Shown: one piece after another, positions 35,707 to 45,470 of the stretch
Numbering within the stretch: position 1 is the stretch's first letter
Layout: every line of letters begins with the position of its first letter
Notes under the pieces: generated by a model
Databases searched by the model: none
What the model was told of the DNA's origin: nothing
What the model saw: only the letters and a program-made list of their open reading frames with translations
Assembly (NCBI RefSeq): GCF_028771845.1
Contig: NZ_CP118270.1
Location: 2,170,001 to 2,234,000, forward strand
DNA length: 64,000 bases
Source of the DNA: Paenibacillus marchantiae
GTDB taxonomy: Bacteria > Bacillota > Bacilli > Paenibacillales > Paenibacillaceae
Direction: 5' to 3'
Program-made: the position numbers and the translations under genes

Positions 35707-37488
35707 ATGTCTACAAATACTCATTTCATTGATGTTCTTAAGCGCTGTAAGCAGTCTTCGAAGGAAGCTGTAGAGAATCTTGAGGGATTCAGTGAATTTA
35801 AAAAATATATGCATGTTCAAAGACCAGTGGAAAAGGAACTTGAAAACTATATTTTAGAAGCCAATCAAACAAATGAACCACAGTTAATATTGGTGTGTGG
35901 CGGAGTGGGCGATGGTAAATCACATATCTTATCTTACTTAAAAGATAAGTATGATTTCTTAGCTGATCCAGAACGATTTTATTTACATAATGATGCAACG
36001 GAGAGTTTCTCTCCTCGGAAAACTTCAATTGAAACGTTGGCTAAGGTACTAAAGCCGTTTTCAGATCAAGAGATTGGTAAGAGTGGGAATATAACTATTG
36101 TTTTAGCCATTAATCTTGGCGCTCTAAATAATTTTATTGATGCAGAAGAAGGAAAAGAGTTCACTCGGCTCAGAGAGTTTGTACATGCAAAGAGGATTAT
36201 GGAAGCTGTGATTACAGAAGAAGTGTCTCAGGATGATCACATTTTCAAATATGTGAATTTTAGTGATTATCATATGTATGAGTTAACAGAAAATGGCCCC
36301 CGTTCTAGTTACATTAGAGGGATTTTACAAAGAATTACTCAGAATACTGAACATAATCCGTTCTATAAGGCTTATCTCAGAGAGAAGGCTGAATATCCTG
36401 AATTGACTTTAAAGAATCCTATTTTTCAGAATTATGAGTTATTACAGTATGAGGATATTCAAGACAAGATTATTGATTTATTGATTCAAGCGATGGTTAA
36501 AGAAAAGCTCATTATTTCGACTCGTGCTCTTCTCGATTTTATTTACAATATCATTGTTCCTGCTTCGATGGATAACATAGAGCATGAGAAGTTGATGCAG
36601 GTAATCAAAAATCAAGATTTTCAATCTTATACGTCATGTCTACTTCCTTTTCAGCTATTTGACCGTGAGGATGCATCTGCCATACATCAAGCTATAAATC
36701 ATATTAATCCAACACAATACCGAACTGAGTTACTCGACGAGCACTTAATAGATTTTAAATCTAAAAAAGACGGTGCGTATTTGTTTAGTCAATTTATCGA
36801 CGTTAATAGAACATCGTATTTTACAAAATCTCTTGTTCCACACTCCCCGTGGAAAGAGGAAGACAAAAAGAATAATTCTTTTCGAAATGAATTAGTTAAG
36901 TTGTTTGTATACCTATATTATTTAATACCTAGAGAACAACACGATTCATTTAAAGATCGGGTCTATGATCAATATATGCAGTACTTATTTTATTGGAATA
37001 AAAGATCTTGGAGTAAGCTATCCAAACTTTACAGAGAAGACGTTCGAGATGCCATTTATAAATGGAATGGTGAGGGACATGGCGGGCTTATTTATGTTCA
37101 AATCGGACAACCACAGACACAATATTACGCTTTACAAAAACTTGAAATTGAACCAGCACTTGAGCGAGTTGAACCAAGGGTAGAAGAGATATTGATGAAG
37201 TTTTTGCCAATGTTAACAATCGCCTTTAGACCCAAAGGGGGAAATCCAGTCGAGATCGATATTGATTATTCCTTATATTCATTGCTGATTAGGATCAAGA
37301 ACGGTTATCGACCCAATAAGAAGGACAAGTTTCAATACATCAAATTTGTTGAATTTATAGACCAGCTGAGTAGTAGAGGAAATGACAAAAACGAGCTTAT
37401 TTTTGAAAGCAAAAAGTTTGGTAAGTCCCAGCGGTATAGACTGACTTACGATGATTTATTCGACCAATATTCATATACGGAGATGTGA
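35707..37488 (+). CDS. dptF: DptF, ATPase of the phosphorothioation-dependent restriction system
   Basis: 593 residues from ATG 35707, chosen for its GGAGGA site 6 bases upstream. The family's P-loop is VCGGVGDGKSH (about 64-73) just after a short helical N-terminus. NITIVLAINLGALNNF is the likely Walker B region. In Salmonella and related systems DptF (DndF), G and H together attack DNA lacking phosphorothioate marks. The gene heads dptF-dptG-dptH. The next start is 5 bases after this stop. The products depend on the dndBCDEA genes lying convergent downstream for self-protection. Confidence 0.88.
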   Translation: MSTNTHFIDVLKRCKQSSKEAVENLEGFSEFKKYMHVQRPVEKELENYILEANQTNEPQLILVCGGVGDGKSHILSYLKDKYDFLADPERFYLHNDATESFSPRKTSIETLAKVLKPFSDQEIGKSGNITIVLAINLGALNNFIDAEEGKEFTRLREFVHAKRIMEAVITEEVSQDDHIFKYVNFSDYHMYELTENGPRSSYIRGILQRITQNTEHNPFYKAYLREKAEYPELTLKNPIFQNYELLQYEDIQDKIIDLLIQAMVKEKLIISTRALLDFIYNIIVPASMDNIEHEKLMQVIKNQDFQSYTSCLLPFQLFDREDASAIHQAINHINPTQYRTELLDEHLIDFKSKKDGAYLFSQFIDVNRTSYFTKSLVPHSPWKEEDKKNNSFRNELVKLFVYLYYLIPREQHDSFKDRVYDQYMQYLFYWNKRSWSKLSKLYREDVRDAIYKWNGEGHGGLIYVQIGQPQTQYYALQKLEIEPALERVEPRVEEILMKFLPMLTIAFRPKGGNPVEIDIDYSLYSLLIRIKNGYRPNKKDKFQYIKFVEFIDQLSSRGNDKNELIFESKKFGKSQRYRLTYDDLFDQYSYTEM

Positions 37489-37492
37489 AAAT

Positions 37493-38881
37493 ATGGAGTA
37501 TAAGTTTCATTTAGAAACCATCATAGATAAGTTTAAATTTAATTCTTCTATTAGGCATAATCCCAAAATACCTGTTGAAATCCTACCTTATAATACAAAA
37601 TTTAAAGAAGTTCAATTTAATCTTAAGGAAGTAGTAAGTGAGTTTTTGCGTCTGGTTGGACAAAAGAAAATATCCTCAGAAACTAACCCAGAACAATTAA
37701 TCGAAACTGTACTAAAGTCAATTGAGTTTAAAGATATAAATCAAAAGAATGAATTCAAGCAGATGATTAAAACGTTATTCATTGACGAGAACAACCAACT
37801 CTTTTTATTCCATCCGCAGACCCTTTATTACATCAATACCGTTGAAAACGAGAACAGAAAGCTGGCTGAATTTCTTTATGCAGTTCTGTGGAATGGGAGA
37901 GCTGCATGGGAGATTAATAAAGACGAGCATCAAACAGATGACTTGATGAGTTCGTTGATATTCAAAGCTTTACCGGAGTTGAAAAGTGAGGAGTCACAAT
38001 CCCAGAAATTTTCTGCGTTAATACCAGAAATTTCGGAATTATTTGCTATAGATTTTGAATGGCTCTCCACAAAACAGGATTTATTTACTCAACAATTTGA
38101 AAAACTCCTGTCTTACTATTATTTTTTCTATGTAACTCAATTGTCACGTAGAAATGAAGCACTGTTTGCCACATATGAGAAGAGTGTAGTGCCGATCTAT
38201 TTTACGTTTGAAGAAGAAGAAAAACTATCGAAAACAAGAGTCAGTTATGAGTATGGTTGGAAAAACATTGAAAGATCGATTAATCGTATGTTTACTCATG
38301 TGAACTTCCTGAAGATGCTTAATATTTCAGTAGAGGAAACAGGCGAGTTGCTTTCCTATCATGAGATTGCTGAAATGCTTCGTTCAGGTACATATGAAGA
38401 AATCTCTAGGATTGAAGAAGCTATAGATAAGGTGATCGAACAATATGGTGAGGGTCTATCCGATGTGAAGTGGAATCAAATGAATTTAAATCCCGCCAAT
38501 TATGACCTAACGGTATTAAATAAGCTGTCTACGTTATTTCAGATGATTGATTACCAGTTTAATAATTCATTTCGTTCCAAACCGTATAACGAATATAAGA
38601 TGTGGTTTACTCATTTTTGTCAGAGAACATTCCTCAAATCTAGGGGGAGATCTGGAAAGATGTTAATTCTGGATACAGATTATTTATTATTCCTTACTAA
38701 AGTTATCATTAAAGATGAGCCTAAAATCAGATTGAAGAAACTATTTGAACATTTCGAAGTAAGAGGAATTATTTATGATAGAGATACTCAAGGTTCCATC
38801 ATTGAGTATTTTGAAAAGTTGAATTTGTTAGAGAAAAAAAGTGATAGTGGGGATGCTATTTATGTCAAAGCATTTTTATAG
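37493..38881 (+). CDS. dptG: DptG, component of the phosphorothioation-dependent restriction system
   Basis: 462 residues from ATG 37493 (MEYKFHLETIIDKFKFNSSI), with GGAG in the end of dptF. The protein is largely helical and charged, with no enzymatic motif visible, as known for DptG/DndG. A C-terminal winged-helix-like stretch (LFEHFEVRGIIYDRDTQGSI) could bind DNA; that is inferred. Its end overlaps dptH by 20 bases. Identification rests on position between DptF and DptH and on size. Confidence 0.85.
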   Translation: MEYKFHLETIIDKFKFNSSIRHNPKIPVEILPYNTKFKEVQFNLKEVVSEFLRLVGQKKISSETNPEQLIETVLKSIEFKDINQKNEFKQMIKTLFIDENNQLFLFHPQTLYYINTVENENRKLAEFLYAVLWNGRAAWEINKDEHQTDDLMSSLIFKALPELKSEESQSQKFSALIPEISELFAIDFEWLSTKQDLFTQQFEKLLSYYYFFYVTQLSRRNEALFATYEKSVVPIYFTFEEEEKLSKTRVSYEYGWKNIERSINRMFTHVNFLKMLNISVEETGELLSYHEIAEMLRSGTYEEISRIEEAIDKVIEQYGEGLSDVKWNQMNLNPANYDLTVLNKLSTLFQMIDYQFNNSFRSKPYNEYKMWFTHFCQRTFLKSRGRSGKMLILDTDYLLFLTKVIIKDEPKIRLKKLFEHFEVRGIIYDRDTQGSIIEYFEKLNLLEKKSDSGDAIYVKAFL

Positions 38882-41800
38882 TTATCTTGCTCATCTCGTA
38901 GATCGTTTTTTGAGCGAGGTCAATATTCAAGCAGGAGAAAAATATCATATTCAATTTGAACGTGAAGAGCAAGTCGTAAATCTGGTGAATCAAATTAAGG
39001 ATATTAATCGAGTTAGTCCGTTCTCAATGCCAACTGAGGATGGATTCTATCAATCTCACACTTTAAATTATGATCAATCCAAGGTATTAATCGCATCAAA
39101 TATTGAGGAGATCACGCCAGACTTTCTTACAACATTACGGAATAAAGTTGGCACACATGAAGATCCTTTTGAAGATTTGGCTATGCTTTTAATCCACAAT
39201 TCAAATTTAGATAGTTTGGTTCAGGGAATGACTTCGTTTGGAAAAGAAGGTATGCCTTTTCATATTGATTCAATTGAAAAAGACTTGCAAGAAATGATGA
39301 AGCAAACCAATCTATCCTCAGAAGAGAAACAAATTCTTAACTTCTCAATTGAGTCAATGAAAGCCCAGCAGGGACTTCATGAAAGAGTAAACTTATTTGA
39401 TTACGAAAATATACTTACTGTGCTTAACAATGAGAAATTAGAAAAGCATGAATATAAAAACTTTGGACTTTTTTATGATGCCGAACTTTTTAATACGCCT
39501 AGAACTCCTAAGGAAATTAAAGAGAGACTGAAGGAAAACCATTCACTCTATAATGACGTTGAAATAGCCCATCAATATGGTTCTGCTGAAGTCAGTCTGG
39601 AGCGGCACTTTGATGATCAGGGGGTTAAGATTTTATCGGAGTCTGAAACGTGGCAGGAAGTTGATTTTGGTTCAGTACGAAGATCGAATCAAAAGAAATT
39701 AGAAGGAAAAGGTTTGGAGTACGTAGAGGCTGGTAAGAAGTTCACTTTGGAAGGGTTAGAGTATTGGGAGAGAGCCGATGGCGAGACAAAGAGTAAGCAA
39801 CGTAAACGAAACATTATCGTATTCAATCCTGATCAAAAAGAGAATATCGCTTTAGAGTTTACATTTAATGATTTTATCAAAAATCAGTATATCAATGAAA
39901 CTAAAATTAAACAGCCAATACAGGTGGAACAAGCAGGAAAGAAGATCCGTGTACACTTAAAACATGAAGTTGGACAGACTACATTCTATGGTGTGAAATA
40001 CAAGACAGAGGTGTCTCCAGCCTATGAATTTAGAGTTACAGTGGTTGAGACACAATCCAAGCTTCTTCAGACGATACAAACGTCTTATGCTATCACGTTA
40101 TCAAAATCCAAGGGTTCGTATCTTTTAATTAATTCAGATGCGGAGCATTGGTTTTTCAATAAAGATGCTTCAGAAATCACCAAAGTTAATTTAACAGAGT
40201 CGCACAGCACATTTGACATTACTGAGGACCAGGAATTAGTTGTTTCCCGTAATGATGAAAATAATAGTGATGAAGAAATGATTTATTTTAACATTCAGCT
40301 TCCTCATACAAGTATTCCATTTGCTGTGCAGGATTTAGTTGAACGACCTGTTCCTATTGGTGGTTTTAGTGTGTGGAAGCTGAAACGTGAAAAGCAAGAG
40401 CACTTTACCTATCGCATAGAGAATGAAAAGATGAAAATCGTGCAAGGAACAAGGGAAACTTTTGCTCAAGGAGAATTCAAACGTAATTTAGAGAGGGAAC
40501 GTAAACTCTTAGAAACCAATCATTTGTATTTTCTCGAAGATAACTTAGGAGAGATTGTTCCGCAAGCTATTTCAGTTTCTGAACCGTTAAAAGAGGCATA
40601 TTGCGATTTATTACGTTACTTTAGAACTAACGATTTACTCCCAAGTTTAGCCTATTTCGATGAAGATTATACTTTGCTAGCACGTAACTATATAGATGTG
40701 TATTTACAGGAGCTTGAACAATTACAAAACGGTCAGTCATTAAACCAGACCCAAAGAGATCTTGTTTTAATTGGAACGATTCAGAAAAATCATATAAACC
40801 CAGAATGGCTATTCACACCATTACATCCTCTACATTTGGCTTACCAAATGCAATTAAATCAATTGGTTGGTGACGAGTCAATCAATGATGAATTGTTGCA
40901 TTCCATGAGACCTACGAATTTATTGCCTTATGTTAATTTTAATTCCAAACTATACAAGGCAATTGAAATGATTGATTCATATGAGTGGGCTTCTTACATG
41001 GATCAAAGTTTACCAAGATTCGAGTCATCCAAAACATTTGTAAGTAAATTGGTTCAAGAAAAAATCGAGGAGTTTACTGGCCATTTCGGATATCTTTTTG
41101 AATTAGATCGTCGTGCTCCCCTCAAAATTAATACAATTAATATGGGAGACTGTCAGGAAATCCTTCAAGGTCTTTTTGAATACTACAAGAAGCAACTTAA
41201 AGATAACTTGGAAAAAGGGAATTTACTCCCTATTGAAATTCACATCTATGCTGAAAAAGGAATCATCAATGTCTTTGAGGAGATGTCACAATATACAGAT
41301 GCAGAAGAGATTGCCAAACAGTTCAATCTCAAATTGGAATTGGATGGATATCACGCAGAAGAATTGTTAAATGTTTTCCGAGACAAAGTGAAGTTTTATT
41401 CTAAAAATGTGGATACGGATCGTTACGAGTATAGTCATGTTACTTTCTATCAGATGAATAAAATCGAGCAGATTGCTACGAGCAATGCTTCGGAGATGAT
41501 TACGGGAGTTTCATTATTCGGACTTGTTTCAGGTATTCCTTCTGTATTCATCAACGAAGATTACAAAACGGGATTCGGAACGAGATATTATCCGACACAA
41601 GAAGCTCCACTATTGAAAATGGTACCGAAATTAAATTCTTTACTGAGAGTTGCCCGAACTCTTGATAATTACCAAGAGGATATTAATATTGTTACTGCGA
41701 TCTCTGCTGATCATAAACAGCAACTAGATCAAGTCTACGATTCAGCCCATTGGGTTACTTTTATTGAGCCAAAAGTAGACCTGAGTTTTTTCAAGAATAG

Positions 41801-44084
41801 TGATGCTCAAAAAGAGTTGCTTGTAATTCATTACAGTGATCAATATACATCTTCTAGTGGTTTTGATGCGATCACTGTTACCAGAAGATCTAAACAATAT
41901 CAGCGATTAATTAAAGAATTCCTTGGACATCAGAGGCTTTATTTAGACGATCATCTGTTGCCTCCAATTATCAATTTCTTTAATGCGATTAATGGGAATT
42001 GGCTGCTTCGTCTGTTAGCTCAGAAAAATTATTTTCCAAAGGAAAAAATCAGTATTCTTTCTGCGGTGAAATTATCCCTTGCTGCATATGCACATAGCGA
42101 TATTATATGGATTCCAATATCAATGGAAGAAATTCTTAGAATTTCAGGTGGAACTGGCCTAAGACAATCCGAAGGTTTATTTTCTGCTAAAAAATTGGGT
42201 AGATTCGGTTCCTATAGTGATGATCTGTTATTGATTGGTGTCGAACCTTCTGAACAAGAGATGTTTGTTCACTTTTACCCCATTGAGGTCAAAATAGGAT
42301 ATAACGGGGCTAACGTGCAAGATAAAGCGATAAAACAAGTAAAAGAAACCAAGCAGCTATTAATGGAGTTCTTAACAGGGGATGAGAAGAATTTTCAAGC
42401 TGTACTATATCGTAATTTCTTTATTCAACTTGCGATTGCAAGTGCGGAGAAAATGAAGCTCTATTCAGTGTGGCCTGAACAATCATGGAGTCAAATTACG
42501 GACCATGATGTTCGCGAACGTCTTCTTAATGATAAGTATACGATTGTAGATACGTTAGATCAGTATATTGGTCAAGGTTCAGTAATCTCATTTAAGAAGG
42601 ATGTCGTATTTACCGATATCAAAATGAACGAAAATGTGATGGTTTATGACTATCCTGAACAGAGTGGTTATGAATTTATACTCAAAAGTGTTGAAGAGAT
42701 GAAGGAATATATACAGAGTAATCAAGGGGATTTGTCTCCTGAGCAATTACTGAGTAATTTATATGATTCCTCTAAACAGTTTGAAATAACTGAGGTTACT
42801 GACCAGGAGTTACTTGCTGCTGAAACTCGTGAGCATTATGAAACAGGAATTGGTGAAGTAGCAGCTACCATGCACTTATCTGATGATCAACCAGTTGAGT
42901 TAGAACCTGCTGAAAATCATCATAATTCTATGAATTATCAAGAACCGATGAAGCCGCTTGAAGTTTTGTTTGGACATAATGCAACTTCGAATGAAGAGGT
43001 TAAATGGTTCCCTACTTCAACGGATAAGATTATGCACACCAATACAGGAATCATTGGAACGATGGGAACGGGGAAAACACAATTCACGAAATCATTGATT
43101 ACGCAGTTAAGTCGTAACAGCTACGATAATGTTAATCAAACACCAATAGGCATATTGATCTTCGATTATAAAGGTGATTATATCAAGCCTGATTTTACTG
43201 AAAAGACAAATGCGAAGGTATTTAATTTACACCATTTGCCGTTTAACCCATTGTCTTTGTATATGGCGGACTCTTTTAAAGCATTTTTGCCTCTTCATAC
43301 AAGCAACTCTCTTACAGATACCATTGTGCGGTCTTTTAACCTTGGACAAGTTCAAGCCATTACTTTAAAGGATATTATGATGGAAGCTTATGCTAAGAAG
43401 GGCATTGTTAAAGGTGATTCTTCGACCTGGAATTTGCCCGCTCCAACGATGAGTGATGTATATGAACTATATGTTGGAAAAGAAAATACCAAAGTTGATT
43501 CTCTGTATGCAGCACTTAAAGAGTTATATGAAACTGAAGTGTTTGAAACAGACTCGTCTCAAACGATCTCTCTTTTCGAGATGATTGATGGAATAACCGT
43601 AATTAACTTATCTGGCTACAGTGAGAGCATTCAGAACTTGGTAGTTTCCATTACGTTGGATGTCTTCTACAGTCAGATGCAAATGTTTGGACATAGCGCA
43701 ATTAATGGAGCCTATCGTGAAATTACACGAATGATTCTAGTCGATGAGGCAGATAATTTCCTCAGCAAAGACTTTACTTCCATTAAGAAGATTTTGAGAG
43801 AAGGACGCGAATTTGGGGTAGGAACTATCTTATCTACACAATTCCTAAGCCACTTCTCAACGTCGGATAACGACTATGCGAATTACATTTTGACCTGGAT
43901 TGTGCATAATGTGTCCGAAATGTCTGCCAAGGAAATTCGAATGGTGTTTAGCACCAAGAGTAAGTTAGAAGAGGATAACATAATGAGCAGGATTAAATCG
44001 TTGCAAAAACATTATAGTATCGTGAAGGCTGGTTCGGGACAACCGATTTGGATGCGGGATAAGGCATTTTGGGAATTGTCGTAG
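38862..44084 (+). CDS. dptH: DptH, HerA/FtsK-like ATPase of phosphorothioation-dependent restriction
   Basis: 1740 residues from ATG 38862 (MSKHFYSYLAHLVDRFL), with GTGGGGA 8 bases upstream. The upstream in-frame GTG 38841 is less likely. The C-terminal third holds a HerA-type ATPase: Walker A GTMGTGKTQF (about 1399-1408) and Walker B RMILVDEADNFL (about 1622-1633), then REGREFGVGTILSTQFLS. The long N-terminal part is mixed, with a nuclease-like stretch near 1130 (HFYPIEVKIGY, a possible D/ExK active site). DptH is usually the largest member and the motor/nuclease. It is followed 67 bases later by the DGQHR gene on the same strand. Confidence 0.9.
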   Translation: MSKHFYSYLAHLVDRFLSEVNIQAGEKYHIQFEREEQVVNLVNQIKDINRVSPFSMPTEDGFYQSHTLNYDQSKVLIASNIEEITPDFLTTLRNKVGTHEDPFEDLAMLLIHNSNLDSLVQGMTSFGKEGMPFHIDSIEKDLQEMMKQTNLSSEEKQILNFSIESMKAQQGLHERVNLFDYENILTVLNNEKLEKHEYKNFGLFYDAELFNTPRTPKEIKERLKENHSLYNDVEIAHQYGSAEVSLERHFDDQGVKILSESETWQEVDFGSVRRSNQKKLEGKGLEYVEAGKKFTLEGLEYWERADGETKSKQRKRNIIVFNPDQKENIALEFTFNDFIKNQYINETKIKQPIQVEQAGKKIRVHLKHEVGQTTFYGVKYKTEVSPAYEFRVTVVETQSKLLQTIQTSYAITLSKSKGSYLLINSDAEHWFFNKDASEITKVNLTESHSTFDITEDQELVVSRNDENNSDEEMIYFNIQLPHTSIPFAVQDLVERPVPIGGFSVWKLKREKQEHFTYRIENEKMKIVQGTRETFAQGEFKRNLERERKLLETNHLYFLEDNLGEIVPQAISVSEPLKEAYCDLLRYFRTNDLLPSLAYFDEDYTLLARNYIDVYLQELEQLQNGQSLNQTQRDLVLIGTIQKNHINPEWLFTPLHPLHLAYQMQLNQLVGDESINDELLHSMRPTNLLPYVNFNSKLYKAIEMIDSYEWASYMDQSLPRFESSKTFVSKLVQEKIEEFTGHFGYLFELDRRAPLKINTINMGDCQEILQGLFEYYKKQLKDNLEKGNLLPIEIHIYAEKGIINVFEEMSQYTDAEEIAKQFNLKLELDGYHAEELLNVFRDKVKFYSKNVDTDRYEYSHVTFYQMNKIEQIATSNASEMITGVSLFGLVSGIPSVFINEDYKTGFGTRYYPTQEAPLLKMVPKLNSLLRVARTLDNYQEDINIVTAISADHKQQLDQVYDSAHWVTFIEPKVDLSFFKNSDAQKELLVIHYSDQYTSSSGFDAITVTRRSKQYQRLIKEFLGHQRLYLDDHLLPPIINFFNAINGNWLLRLLAQKNYFPKEKISILSAVKLSLAAYAHSDIIWIPISMEEILRISGGTGLRQSEGLFSAKKLGRFGSYSDDLLLIGVEPSEQEMFVHFYPIEVKIGYNGANVQDKAIKQVKETKQLLMEFLTGDEKNFQAVLYRNFFIQLAIASAEKMKLYSVWPEQSWSQITDHDVRERLLNDKYTIVDTLDQYIGQGSVISFKKDVVFTDIKMNENVMVYDYPEQSGYEFILKSVEEMKEYIQSNQGDLSPEQLLSNLYDSSKQFEITEVTDQELLAAETREHYETGIGEVAATMHLSDDQPVELEPAENHHNSMNYQEPMKPLEVLFGHNATSNEEVKWFPTSTDKIMHTNTGIIGTMGTGKTQFTKSLITQLSRNSYDNVNQTPIGILIFDYKGDYIKPDFTEKTNAKVFNLHHLPFNPLSLYMADSFKAFLPLHTSNSLTDTIVRSFNLGQVQAITLKDIMMEAYAKKGIVKGDSSTWNLPAPTMSDVYELYVGKENTKVDSLYAALKELYETEVFETDSSQTISLFEMIDGITVINLSGYSESIQNLVVSITLDVFYSQMQMFGHSAINGAYREITRMILVDEADNFLSKDFTSIKKILREGREFGVGTILSTQFLSHFSTSDNDYANYILTWIVHNVSEMSAKEIRMVFSTKSKLEEDNIMSRIKSLQKHYSIVKAGSGQPIWMRDKAFWELS

Positions 44085-44151
44085 GGTAGGGGATAGATAA
44101 AATTATTAATAGATATTAGCAGTTCCCATCAAATTGTCAGAGAGGGTCTAT

Positions 44152-45441
44152 ATGTCAAACAAAAATAATAAAATAACAGCGGTTGTATATAGTTGGAATA
44201 CAAAGAATTGTTATAGTGGGTTTATGTCTTACAACGATGTTAAAAGATATGTTAACTTAGTAAAAGATCAATCTATGAATAGATTAATTAATGATGCTAG
44301 TGTTGATTTAATAATAAAATATATGAAAGAAGAAGGGGATGGTATATTTTTTCCACCAGTAATAATGAATAGTTCAGGTAAGCTTAAATACGATCATACA
44401 ACATATAAATTGCAAATTGAGCAGTCAAGCTTAACGATTATTGATGGGCAACATAGAATAAAAGCTATTAATGAGATACTTGAAGATCCAGATAGCATGA
44501 ATGATTTTGATAAAATAAAAATTCCTTTTCTAATCATTGAGGAACTTAGTCCTGAGCTTCATCGGAAATTATTTCATACAATTAATGATAAGAGTACCAA
44601 AGTACAAAATAATGTTTCAGATAGATTCTCTACAACTACAAGTAACTTGATAGGGTTAAGATACGTTTCTGAACATTTAGAAAATAAAGATATGATTGAA
44701 TGGGAGGGAAAGCAGTCAAAGGAGAAAATTGTATATTCACACATGTTAAATTGTATAGAGAAAATTGAAGATTTCTTAGAAGAAAAATTTAAAGACGCTC
44801 TAGAGGAGATAGATCCCATTACAGTAGAAGATAAAGAGTACTACTATAAAGATGCAGGTTATTATGGAGTTTTTGTTGCATTTTGGGATTATATATTTAA
44901 CAAGATCAGAACCAATCCACACGATATAAGCTTTTATGTAAAGGAAGTTGTATTGAGTAATATTGCAAAGCATATGCTTGCTGAATTAGAAGATTCAGTG
45001 ATGGGGGATTGGAGTTTTACTAATTTGATCGAAAAAATGTGTGAAATATTAGATAACTTACTTCCGGATACTCTAATATTTGATTATGTATTCAGAGTTA
45101 ATAAGTCAGTAGACTGTAGTGAATCGATTAAAGATTACTTAAAATGTAATAAAAATCTAAATGAACAAAATATCAGCTTGAACAATAAACAATTGTTTAA
45201 CAAGTTATTATCTAAAATCATCCATAAAAGTTTTTTGAATAATAATGGTTATTTCTCGTTAGAAAAGGGTTCTATAGAGGAATTCTCCAATTACCTAATA
45301 GTAGTTGATGAAAGTATAAGCGGGTATCAGGAATCCGGATTAAATCAGAGAGACATGGTTAACTTGCTTAAAGAAATTTCAGTAGAATCAGCAGGTAATG
45401 ACTCTCTAGAACAAGCAGCTACAACGCTCGAAGTTAATTAA
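44152..45441 (+). CDS. Second DGQHR-domain protein (DndB-like paralogue)
   Basis: 429 residues from ATG 44152, with GAGAGGG 6 bases upstream. The hallmark is LTIIDGQHRIKAINEIL (about 100-116), followed by LHRKLFHTINDKSTKV. The same motif in true DndB here is LINDGQHRRAAIEEAL, but overall sequence and length differ (429 versus 364). DGQHR proteins are related to ParB/Srx folds, and DndB is a regulator of phosphorothioation genes. This copy sits on the restriction strand, directly after dptH and before a HEPN gene, and is more AT-rich than dptH. The role is not established: it could sense or regulate the next gene or DNA modification. It is not part of the standard Dnd/Dpt set. Confidence 0.8.
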   Translation: MSNKNNKITAVVYSWNTKNCYSGFMSYNDVKRYVNLVKDQSMNRLINDASVDLIIKYMKEEGDGIFFPPVIMNSSGKLKYDHTTYKLQIEQSSLTIIDGQHRIKAINEILEDPDSMNDFDKIKIPFLIIEELSPELHRKLFHTINDKSTKVQNNVSDRFSTTTSNLIGLRYVSEHLENKDMIEWEGKQSKEKIVYSHMLNCIEKIEDFLEEKFKDALEEIDPITVEDKEYYYKDAGYYGVFVAFWDYIFNKIRTNPHDISFYVKEVVLSNIAKHMLAELEDSVMGDWSFTNLIEKMCEILDNLLPDTLIFDYVFRVNKSVDCSESIKDYLKCNKNLNEQNISLNNKQLFNKLLSKIIHKSFLNNNGYFSLEKGSIEEFSNYLIVVDESISGYQESGLNQRDMVNLLKEISVESAGNDSLEQAATTLEVN

Positions 45442-45470
45442 AAAAACCATAAGAATATGGAGTGATGAAT